Below are positions 19,358 to 31,300 of a stretch of DNA of 64,000 bases, in pieces. The translations under genes were made by a program, and so were the position numbers. The stretch is from Podocnemis expansa. Lineage: Eukaryota > Chordata > Testudines > Podocnemididae. Numbering within the stretch: the stretch's first letter is position 1; every line of letters begins with the position of its first letter. A model generated the notes under the pieces. That model worked only from the letters and a program-made list of their open reading frames with translations. It had not been told where the DNA came from and searched no databases. The DNA is taken from assembly GCA_007922195.1 (NCBI GenBank), contig ML682038.1:7001950-7065949 (forward strand). Reading direction: 5' to 3'.

Positions 19358-22300
19358 ATGAGACCAGATCTTCTGAAAATGAAAGAGGTTGCTCTTATTT
19401 ACCTTGACAGGAGTGGTGGTCTTCAGAAATTTGTGGACGACTGCAAACGATACAATGGTACTGTGTGTTCAGTAAACCTGTTAATATTGGCAAACAAACA
19501 AAATTATAATTATTTCTAATATAATTATTTCTAATGTTTGTGCTCAAAGAAGTTGCTCATTGACTTTCTGCTCTTACAGACTCAAAGCAAAGCTACGCTG
19601 TTTATCGATTCATTATTTCAGTGAATCCTTCTGATATTGTTGAGTTGGATGCAACTCTAGGAAATCACATTCTGCACAAACCCATGAAAGCTGCACAGAT
19701 TTTTCAGTCGGTAATTAACTCGGCATGTTTACAGCAAGCCAAAATGTACTCAACATTTTAAGTAAAATTTTTCTTTGCAAAGTCATTTTATTTTTTAATT
19801 ACAGGTCTGTTTCATAGCTATTAAAACACTGTCATTAATTGAACAATTACAGACAGAGGCCCAAGTAAGTTTACACTTTTTTTCTAGTTTAGATAAAAAT
19901 AATTTTAAAACAATGTTAAATTGTATTTAGAGATCTTTTGAGTTCCAATGTTCACTTTCATTCAATAGTCTTATCAACAGTTGGACCTTCTTACCCAGAC
20001 ATACTTTGGGGAGGGCTAGGTAGATATGGTACTATGAGCTATTTTTGCACTCTTTGGCATGTCCCTAGAATGTTTTTTATAACTGTGCACCACATGGAGT
20101 TTTGCCCATGTATGTTTGTCATTTATACTAACTATTTTAAAAAAGAAAAATTTTTGTTGTTTTAATACCACCGTTTTTCTCTTATGAGATTAACATAGTG
20201 CTGAAACCAACGCACTTGCCTCCTTTGCCAAGTTATGTTCTCAGCTTTTGTGAGTTTCCACTTGATTACATGTCACAGAGATTTTATATGTCAGAGGGAA
20301 TAGTGATTGCAATGGGAACAGTAACAAAATACACACAAGGAGCGAGATTCCTTTGTTCTGAGGAAACCTGTCCATTTTCTGAAGGTAAGAAAAGAAAACA
20401 AAATGAGGAATGTTTTAGAGACTCAAAAGCGGTGAAGTCAAATTACCTGTTGTAATGGGAACATGTACTGTTTGCCAGTGTTTGAATCTCAACAACTGCT
20501 TTGATTTGCTGTTACAGTTTGACCTGATCCCATGACTTACGCTCCCCTGCATTTATTTTCTTCCCATTCTGTAAGTTCCCCCATCTTCAAAGCATCTGAC
20601 AAAGTGGGATGTTCTCCCACAAAAGCTCATGTGATAAATAAATTTTTTAGTCTTTAAGTGCCACAGGACTCTTTGGTTGATTAGGCCATTAACTCTAACT
20701 CATTATTTACATTAAAAATCTAATATAAATTTGGCATTTTCCTGTATAGATTTTTATGTAATTTACACAAAGGAACTGTATATCCAGGGTACTTTTTGAT
20801 GTAGTGAGAGTATCACCATTTTCTGATATATTTTTGTTAGTGGCCTGAGCTACACTACTAAATGTTTGCCTGTATACCAGCAACGCCCCTTAGTGGAGAC
20901 ATTCTATACTTGTAAGTCTTTTTGCAGATAAAGTTTATCCCTTAAACAAAATAGGCTATACTGAGAAAAGGAGTTTTTTGCTGGTCAAATGTATTTACCC
21001 TACAGCTTTTTGCCTATATAAAAATGTTGTACAGACTCACACCCTCACCAGTATTGTTATGCCAGCAAAAGTTTCTAGTGAAGACCGGGCTAGGGTCAGA
21101 TCTATACAGCAGGACTAGATTATGACTGATGATTCCTTCACAGCAGTTTAGGACTTCTTAAATTTAATAACTTCTTTGATTTCTATGGGACTACTCCCAT
21201 GAGTAAAATTACTTTAGTGCTTAAGCTTTTGCAGGACTAATCCCTAAAATTGTTTTTTTTTTTTTGGGGGGGGGGGGGGGAGGCTTAGAATAATAGTGAC
21301 TGTGAAGATGTAAACCAAAAGCTAATTCCCAGTGTTAGAATACTGATTGTGGAACACATTCTGATTATGTTTCTAATCATGAAAACAAATCATTATTCAC
21401 ACAGCCCCCATGTAAGTTTTGTACAGAATACATAGAAACATGATGCCTCTCTGATTTCTTCTCACAGAACTAGACTAAAATGATGAGGTTAAGAATCTGT
21501 AATAAACAAGTTCCAAAAGTGTATCTGTGTTAGCCTAGTCCACCAAAATAAAGGAGTCTGGTGGCATTAAATAAATTCATTAGTCTTTATAAGTGCCACC
21601 AGACTCCTTCCTTGTAAAAAACAATTCTGCCATCCAGTGGTAAAAGAATAACCTAATTAATTTAGTATACCGTAATTTTTTTTATTTGATGATGGGGAGA
21701 AGCTCACAAGTCATGAGAAATATACAACATGTAATAAAGGTGTTTATCTTAAGAACAGAAATCCAGATTTTCACTCTAATGTTTTAATCGGTCAGTCACT
21801 CTGACTGGAGATTTACAATGAATGCTATATGCCAGTGGGAACCCAACTGGTGGTCTATGCTATGGATCACTGGTGGTCCGTGAGGGTACTGCAAATGGTC
21901 CATGGGGGACGGGTGGGGGGAAAATAATGTAATTAGTAATAATATAACTCCATGTACCTCTTATGTATTCTATTTGATGTTATATTATTATTCACAAAGT
22001 CATTTGCTTCACAAACATCCTTGTGTAATATAACATTCTCTGAATTTAAATAGTGGCTCTTTTGCATGACATCAGTATGAATCAACACTCTTTGCACATT
22101 TGACAGTTAGAGCATAGTCCACAAAAGGTTTTGCTAATGATGTAGTAGTTCACATAGAGGAAAAAGTTGGGAATTCTGAAATGCCATTTTAAAGGGTTTT
22201 TAAGGAGCTGGGAAATTTTCAGAGCTTGTACTTGTTCCCGTAAAGTAAACTGGAATAAATTGTGTTTGAAACATTCTATATTTTAAATTACTTAAAGTCC

Positions 22301-25300
22301 ATTACAAATTATGACTAAACAAGCTGTAACCTGTCGAAAATGACAGGTGAAAATCAAATGGGAATTTGTGAAGTATTTATTTAATTGATTAATAGCTCTG
22401 TAATTACAACATTTTTTGCAAAAGTTCTATGGTCAGCTAAAACTTTTCCTTGGTAGTCCGTATCCTTCATATAAACTTTCAGATTTTAATGCTTTCTTCC
22501 CTAAGTGAGTGCCACATACAGTTGTCTGAAGAGTCAGCGCGAAATATTTGAAACAGCTGCAGGGGCGTCGCTGGTGTTGAGCACGCCAGGGCATGTGGCC
22601 AGGGTCCCAACGCCAGTGCCCCGGATCTCCGGCCCAATCGGGCCAGGGATCAGGGGTCTGGCCACCGGCCACCAGCGGCCACAGCGGCCCCATCCTTGGC
22701 TGGGGATCCAGGGCCCGGCTGACTGCCGGGCAGGCCACACCCCTGGCCAGGGATAGGGCCAGGGGGAGGCTGCGCCGCTGCGGGCAGCTAGGTCACGGCG
22801 GGGCTGGGCCAGAAGTAGCCGCTGGAGGCTGGGCCCGCAGCCGCAGGCGGCCAGGCCCCCAATCCCTGGCCAGGGAAAGGGCCACTGCGGCTGCCGGCGG
22901 CCAGACTCCTGATCCCTGGCTGAGGATCTGGGGCCTGGCCGGCCGCCTGTGGCAGCCCCATCCCTAGCTGGGGATCCGGAGCCTGGCCACCGCCGGCTGC
23001 AGCGTCCCCATCCCCGGCCAGGGATCGGGGGCCTGGCCAGGCCGCACCGCGGCCTAGTTGCCCGCGGCGGTGCGGCCCCCCTGGCCCTATCCCTGGCCAG
23101 GGGGCGGGGCCTGCCCACTGGGGGTAGGGGCTGGGCCTGTGACCCGGGTCCCTCCCCGCCCCAGCACCGCCTCTGAACAGCTGAAAGCATAGCTGAGAGC
23201 TTTATAATTTTAACAAGTTCCAAAGGGGTAGCCATGTCACCAGGGTGAACCATCCCTGGGTTTCACTGGCTGTTACTGTCTGATTTTTAAATCCTCAGCC
23301 ATTTCACCTGTATAAATTACAATGAGGTATGTAGCTACAATAAGGTATATATCTGTGCCATGCCAAGACTCCTAGGCCATCGTGATGTCAGAGGTGACTC
23401 AGCCAGTTGCTCCTAAGGTGCAATTGGTTGAGTCATCTCTGACATCACAATGGCTTGTCACATGGTACACTTCACATCATGCATGCATGTAGGAAGTTAG
23501 GAGAGTTGATATGTAGAAATATTTGGCTACATAGTCTGTAATGTTTTTAAATAGGGTTTAACTATATAAGGGTGCATATGCCTGGAGCTACAGAGTCTGC
23601 AACAGTGAGGAATGATTTTATATGCAGTTTATGTGCATCACCATTGCGAGAAGATATGAAATTTAGAGTACTTGGTGGTAAGAATTATGTAGTTTTATTT
23701 TTATAATAAAAATCTTTCTACTTGCGTTCTGCTATGTATTTATCTTATTCTTTAATTAGTAAAGTACCATTCTTTGGAAATATAACATTCTGCATTTGTT
23801 TATTTTGTAAGATAAACAGCTAGTTGAAATGATGGATGCAAAAGCTCTTAATGCTTTTCAAGGATATTCCAACAATAAACCACATTTCAGGATTCAGTCC
23901 TTTACAATTTTCCTAAGAGGTCAGTAGATTGTCTGCTCATCTACCCTAATAAAATGATAAAACTGAATGAGATGTGTTTAAACAGAAATATTTTAGAACT
24001 GAATGGTAAAACAATTTTTAATTGGAAAAAAAATCCTTACAGTTTCCTTATATGTTCATTTCTCTGGACAAAATGGTGAAAATAATCATAGTTCATATTT
24101 AGTTGGTGATGTCATTTTTATTTGAATAGGAACCCCCGTTTGGTAAGCCAGGCTGTTAGAGAACACAAGCCAAAACACAGGTTAATTCTTATTTATTTTG
24201 ATGTGTTATTTAATTAAAAAGTCTTAGCCAGTTCAGCAGCTGACTTTTTGTGTAACTTTTTTCTTACTCCTTTCTACTTCCTCTGGTTGTATTGTTTTGC
24301 GATAGCTTAATATTTTATAATGTAATGTAGCCATTTTCCTTATTCTTTGGTTTCTGAGGGCTCTAAATTCTATTGCAATCGGTAAAGTATTCTTAATGGG
24401 AAAATTTAACTATAGACACAAAAAACTGATTTTTTTATGACCAAATATTTTCCCACTACTTTAACCTTTTCCATTGTTTAAAATCATTAGTACTATTTTG
24501 GTGCTTGTTATCTGTCTATAAAATTTATGTATTTTCTTTGTACTTACTGAAGATTGTGTGTCAATCCATTTACTCCAAAATAATGAGCAACACATCTCAG
24601 TACTGATGTTGCATGTGTTTAGTTACAAAGTAAAGCCTTTGGGGCTGAATACTTATGAAGTAATGAGTGCTTTCAATTTCCATTAGCTTCTGTGGATGTT
24701 GGCAGAACATAGCATCTCACAGGTTCAGGCCTCTAATATGTTGTGCATACCTTACCTTACAAAATGTACTAAAGCTAGAACAGGTGTTGAAAAACATGCA
24801 CCGATATGTGAAGGTTTCCAAAAGTGTTTTTGCATCTCATTTTAATCTGTTTATTCAAGGTTCTTACTGGTGAAGAAGAGCTTTGTGTAAGCTTAAAAAC
24901 TTCTCTCACCTACAGCAGTTGGGCCAATAAGCTATTACTTCACCCACTTCGTCTCTCTATTCTTCCTTTACTAAAGCTGTTTGCCATCATGTTTAGATTG
25001 CAATATATGACCATGAGATCACTACAGAGCAGAGATCAGATCCTTCTGCATTTCAGTTCAAAACTAACTGCATTATCCATTTTCTCAGTAGAAAATCATC
25101 CAATGACTCATCCCACCCACCTCTGTCACTTGGTGCCCTACAGCGTTAGAAATTGTCTGCATGCTTAATTCTGTTCCCATCCTTTAAGTCTGCATTGAAA
25201 TCTAACTCTTGTGTGCTGCTTCTCCTAAAATATATTTTCTAATCTGAATAACTGGTTTAACATATTAGAAAAATCTCCTAATCTTAATGTTTTGGATATT

Positions 25301-28300
25301 CTGATCCTCGTATTTCCATGTATATTTATTACTTCTAGATGAATTGTCAAACAAAATGAAACTAGGAAACAGATATAAGTTTATAGGAATTCCAGCTTGC
25401 ATACAGAACTGTTCACAAGTTACAGTCTGTATAGAAGTATACAATATACAGCTCTATATTCCAGAAGGTAAGAAAGCTGTATAGTAAATTAAAATGACTA
25501 AAAATAAGTGATATTCTTGTTAGATCAAAGGTTTAACAGCTAGTGCTGTCTGTTAGTACATGGAGATACAAGTTTGGAAACTATTTTAGTACTTCCCTCC
25601 CAATAATACTGAATATGGATGGATGTGTCCGAGTTGTTTTTTTCATTTTTGTTTTTGTTTTTGTTTTGTTTTTTACCCTTGATATTGCTGTCACCCAAGA
25701 AGTACTCCTGATATACAATTGATTATTTCTCTGTCTATCCATTTGGGAAACTACAGAACATTGTTTGTTATTGTGTTTTTCCAAGTATCATTTCTAACAT
25801 CTGCTTTTCACTGGAGGAACAATTCTCAAAGTGGGGCATGTGATGGACCAGGGAGGGTGGAGGGGCACAGAACAAGGGATGGAGCCAGTCCAGCTCCACG
25901 ACCACGCTTCCCAAAGATGGAAGCACCTGCCACTGCTCCCCACTTCCTGCATCAGTCCCCTGCTGCAGCCAGGCACACGCCCCACACCAGAGCTATAACT
26001 ATGGCGGGACAAATGGGGCTTTGCCCGGGGTGGCTGGACTGGCTCAATGGAGCTGCTCTATTAAATCCTAGCACCGCTAATTGCAAGGGGCGCATTCCAA
26101 TCAAAATCTGCCCTGGGCAGTAAAACAGTGTTATGGCTGTGCCCTGCACTGTTGCTGTCCCATTCTATTTTTTGTGCTGCTGGTGGTGTTCACAGCTCCC
26201 CTTGTTGCTGCTGCTGTGCTACCCACTTCCTGCACTGTAGGGCCTGCTTTTTTCCGGGGGGGGGGGTAGAGAGGCAGGGGAAGAGGGTGTGATTGTTAGG
26301 GGATGCTTCCTGTACTGTAGGCACTGTTTTTTCCTGAAGGGGAGGCTCAGAGGAAGGGAGGTGCAAGTGTTAGAGCCAAAAGTGTGTGAAGTGTCCCCCT
26401 AACAATTGTGCCCCCTTCCCTCAGTCCCCCCCCCACTTTCATGAAAAATAGAACCTACAGCAAGACAAGTGCCCACCCACTGAGTTTTTTTTTGAGGGCT
26501 CCCTCCCGTTTCAGAAGGGAGAAAGGGGAATGCGATTGTTATACATAAGTCCATAGAGAGGCTCCATTAAAAAGTTTGAGAATCACTGCATTAGAGGGTA
26601 TTGTCTCAGATAATGGCAACTGCATCTGCATTTTACTTCAGGCTTCTAGCTTCTCAGCTGTGGCTTTTCTTGGTTGGAGACTGTTGTCTCACTGCCTTCT
26701 CACAGGTCTTTCCAGGCTGCATGGTTCCCTTGCTGTCTGCCTGCTTGTTTTCTCTTCAGTGTGCCTGCCCGCAGTTCTAAGTTACCATACAGTTCTAAGT
26801 TAGTCTATTTTATCCTTAAGGTAAAAAGCTTTATCAAAAACAAACATTAAAAACAATAAAAGAACCTATATGCATGCTAATAAACTCACCAGAGATCATC
26901 CATTCCCAGCATTAAACAAATGTGGTTTCAAGTTCAGCAAAGCTTTGCCTAAGAACAAACTGTTAGTTGGCTTCAGTAGGCCACATCCTTCCAATCCTCC
27001 ACTAAGGAGTGAAGCCTGCCTGTCTGCTGGATCCAGAAAAAGGTCCTGAGTCTGTTTAACCAAAAATCCTTTCTTTCTTTTCCTCCAGACAATCCAGTTT
27101 TGATTTCCTTTACCTCATCTCCCTCCTATATGCTTATCTACAACTGCTTTGATTTGCTGTAACAATCTGACCAGATCCTATGACTTACGCTTCCCTGCAT
27201 TTATTTTGCTCCCATTCTGTAAGGCTATGTCCACATGAGGCTTTTATTTCGAAACAACCACTGTTGTTTCGAAATAAAAGTTGTTGTGTCCGAATGACTC
27301 TTTATTTCGAAATGACAGGACCCTGTCATTTCAAAATAACGTCCATCGTTTCGGAACAAGAAAACCTAGGTTGTAATTGAAATATCTCTTGTTTCAAAAT
27401 GAGTGTTTCGAAATAACGGCTGTTTCGAATAAGGGCTTTGACCTTCCTCCCAGGGTGCATGGCCCACCCCGCCCCAGCACCCTGGCCAGGGTGCTGAGGT
27501 GAGGTGCAGTGGAGGTGGCCCATGCAGGAGCCAGCTTTCCCACTGCCCCCACTTGCTGGCAGCAGAGGCGGCAGCGGGTGCCGGAGCTGGCTGGACCCGC
27601 TGCCCAGGCTTAGCGGAGTCCAGCAGTCTGGTCAATTTCACCTCTGTGACATTGACAAGAGGTTGCACAGCTTGCCAGGGGCTGGAGGAGCCAGCACCCT
27701 CGCTGGCCGCTTGCAAGTGGCCAGGGGCGCTGGAGCTGGCATCTCCTCCGGCTCCTTGCAGGCGGCCATGGGCTGGGGGACAGGGGTGCCTGGCTAGTTC
27801 TGACCCCACTCGCCCCTCAGCCCAGGCTCCGCAGCTCACCGGGCAGCCACTGCTGGAGCCAGCTCTGCCTGTGGCCCAGGCTGGGCAGCTGCTGCCTGGG
27901 CAGGAGCAGCGGAGGCGGCTCTGCCCACCACCCAGGCTCAGCAGCTGCCACCCGGGCTCAGCGGCAGCTGCCTGGGTGGCAGCTGCCAAGCACAGGTGGT
28001 GGGCAGAGCCTGGCTCCACAGCCCCTGCCCGGGTGGCAGCCACCGAGGACGGGCAGCAGGCAGAGCTGGCTCCCATACCAGCCACATGGGTGGCAGCCAC
28101 TGAACCCGGGCAGTGGGGTGTGCCAGCTCCCGCATTGCCCACCCAGGTGGCCGCTGGCAAACCCTGGAGGCAGGGAGACCCAGCCCCAGCCCCAACTGGC
28201 CCTGCCAGCAGGCCCAAAGCCTGGGCTGTGGGGCATGCAGGATTGGAGTGCCCTGCACCCCTGTGGCTGACCCTGCAGGGGCTGAGCTGTAGGGGTACCC

Positions 28301-31300
28301 AGTCCCACAGCCCCTGGCCGCCTGCAAGTGGCTAGGGCAGATGTCGGGTCCCCCACCCCTGGCAGGCTCCGCAAGCTGGTCAATTTCACAGAAATGAAAT
28401 NNNNNNNNNNNNNNNNNNNNNNNNNNNNNNNNNNNNNNNNNNNNNNNNNNNNNNNNNNNNNNNNNNNNNNNNNNNNNNNNNNNNNNNNNNNNNNNNNNNN
28501 NNNNNNNNNNNNNNNNNNNNNNNNNNNNNNNNNNNNNNNNNNNNNNNNNNNNNNNNNNNNNNNNNNNNNNNNNNNNNNNNNNNNNNNNNNNNNNNNNNNN
28601 NNNNNNNNNNNNNNNNNNNNNNNNNNNNNNNNNNNNNNNNNNNNNNNNNNNNNNNNNNNNNNNNNNNNNNNNNNNNNNNNNNNNNNNNNNNNNNNNNNNN
28701 NNNNNNNNNNNNNNNNNNNNNNNNNNNNNNNNNNNNNNNNNNNNNNNNNNNNNNNNNNNNNNNNNNNNNNNNNNNNNNNNNNNNNNNNNNNNNNNNNNNN
28801 ATTTCATTTCTGTGAAATTGACCAGCTTGCGGAGCCTGCCAGGGGTGGGGGACCCGACATCTGCCCTAGCCACTTGCAGGCGGCCAGGGGCTGTGGGACT
28901 GGGTACCCCTACAGCTCAGCCCAGCAGGGGGACCGGGTGCCCTGACTTCTTTCAGCCCCCCGCCGCTGGGGAAGTGGCAGGGAGGAGGGGTGCCCCCCAT
29001 CTCTGATGTAGAGTTTTAAGGGAAATTATAATCCAATAAGGAGGACAGCATATTCAGAGCTGTAATAGAAGTCTTTATTGAAAGAGAACTGAGAGAGAGA
29101 GAGAGAGTAGACAGACAGGTTTTCCTAGCACCTAAACGACTCTCCCATTTATCACTATGGCAATCCCAATGACCCTAGGTAGTCCAAAACACCACATATT
29201 CTTCCCCCTCTAATGAACACCCTCTCCAGAATAAAGCCCTCCCCCCCAAAAAGAATAAGAACTAAACTAGGAGATAAGGGTAGACTGCCCCATCTCCGCC
29301 GAACCCCCGGCGAATTATTCTGCCCCATGAAGAGGGAGTCACCACTAGCTAAAGATCCAGCCGATTAGGCGGCCTTCTGTCGCGAGGTGGATTACGGAGC
29401 ACTTCTGGTGTGCCCACCCCACAAGGTGGTATTGGTGGTGGTGGGATCACAGGTACTGGGGAAGTAGCTGGAACCAGAGAGGACGTTGTGTCCGGTTGGT
29501 CCAGGGAGGCTGAAGGCGTTGAAGGGGTGGCTGGAGCAGGAGAGACAGAAATAGTAGTTTCATGCTCTGATGTTGAATCATCAGTAAGGGTGAAGTCAGA
29601 TATGTCTGCATCTTCTGGGTGGATGCATCTTCTGGGTGGATATGACGGAGAAGCAGCTGACCTACATGCCGTCGCCAAACTAGGCCACTCGCTGTCTGGA
29701 CAGAGTAGGAAACGGGTCCTGTCTGGGCAATGACCGTTGCTGGGACCCATTTAACTCCTGAAGCATAGTTTCAAGCAAGAACTGGCTGTCCAATACTGAA
29801 GGTGTGGCCCTTTGTGCTTGGTGAATGTCTGCTGACCTGGTCCTGCTGTTGGTGTTGAACCACTTACCGTGTGTCTCGTGGTTTCAACAAATCAAAGCAA
29901 GAGCACAACTGCCGTCCCATCATAAGAAAAGCTGGAGATGCCTTAGTTGTAGCCTGTGGAGTGTTTCTGTAGGACAACAAGAAGTTGTCCAGACGCTTAT
30001 GAAGAGGTGAACGTCCCTTTGCAGATTTTAGAGCTTGCTTCATAGTCTGTACAAACCTTTCAGCAAGTCCATTGGTGGAAGGATGATACGGTGCTGACCT
30101 GATGTGATGTATTCCATTGGCCTTCATAAAAGTTTCAAAATCCTGAGAAATGAATTGTGGTCCATTGTCACTCACCAGCTGTTCTGGAAGACCATAATGA
30201 CTGAAAAAGCCACGCAGGGTCTGAATAGTGGCTTCCATAGTAGTGGACTGCATTACCGAGACTTCTGGCCATTTTGAATGGGCATCCACAGCAATTAAAA
30301 ACATACATCCTTCAAATGGGCCAGTAAAATCAACATGGATGCGTTGCCATGGCCTTTCGGGCCAATCCCATGGGTGAAGAGGTGCCAACTGAGGTGCGTT
30401 CCGGATGCTCTGGCACGCGGTACAAACTCTAGCCATTTCATCAATGGCCCTGTCTAAGCCCAGGCACCAGAAATAGCTCCGTGCAATTTCTTTCATGCGT
30501 ACTATGCTGCAGTGACTTGAATGGAGCTGTTCCAACAAATGTGGTCTTAATGAAGGTGGGATAATGACACGCATACTCCACAACAAACACCCGGATTGGG
30601 TCGATAACTCTGTCCTCCTAGACACATGGGGCAGAGGTCAGGAGAGACCTGAGAGTCAGGTAAGAACGTTCCATGCATCACGAAATCCATAACTCGTGAG
30701 AGTACTGGGTCAACCCGTGTTACTTTCTTCACTTGAGAAGCCATGACGGGTGTGTTTTCCACCTGTTCAAAGTAAAAGATTCCTTCCTGGCCCAGATCCT
30801 GACTGTGTGCCAGTAAGGGTAGCCTTGAAAGGCCATCAGCATTGCAATGCAAAGAGGATTGCCTGTACTTGATTTCATATGTGTATCCAGAAAGCATCAA
30901 TGCCCATCGTTGCATCTGACTAGCAGGCAAATGTGGGATGCCTGTGTGTGGCCCCAAAATTGATGTCAGGGGTCGATGGTCAGTGAGAAGTGTGAACTTC
31001 TTTCCCCACAGGTACTGGTAAAATTTCCGAATGCCAAAAACAATGCCCAGTGCTTTGCGTTCAATTTGGGCATAGTTAGTTTCTGCCTTGGTCAAGGATC
31101 GTGAAGTAAAAGCAATCGGCCTCTCTTCACCAGAAGGCATAATATGTGACAATACAGCCCCAACTCCATAAGGGGAGGCATCACAAGCCAACTGTAGGGG
31201 CAAAGATGGGTCAAAATGTGTCAGAACCTTAGAGTTTACCAGTGAGCGTTTAGCTTCATTAAATGCAACATCACAGGCTTCAGTCCAGTTCCAGGCCTTT

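Larger units (their letters stand above)
20385..23554 (+). other. MCMDC2 intron with several repeats
   Basis: It starts GTAAGA and ends AAATAG. Contents: a Penelope-like repeat (20491-20681), a possible MITE (20836-21095), poly-T/poly-G at about 21250-21281, a foldback fragment (21513-21612), a hAT-like element (21834-22175) and a 616-bp GC-rich hAT element (22560-23175). The rest is AT-rich and unassigned. Confidence 0.6.

Noticed and set aside
22534..23253. 239-codon minus-strand frame
   Set aside because: It lies inside the GC-rich hAT element at 22560-23175, is proline/glycine/arginine-rich and has no domain. The open frame follows from base composition.
24667..25168. Extra MCMDC2 exon
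   Set aside because: The flanking exons (23812-23919 and 25339-25467) join in frame without it and the whole transcript sums to a multiple of three at the expected length.
27366..28335. Overlapping 278-283 codon frames on both strands
   Set aside because: Opposite-strand frames of the same length in a GC-rich repeat, with alanine/glycine/proline-rich low-complexity translation and no family motif.
27938..28945. Frames that translate through the run of N
   Set aside because: They cross the assembly gap; the identical N-terminal residues on both strands only reflect the palindrome.
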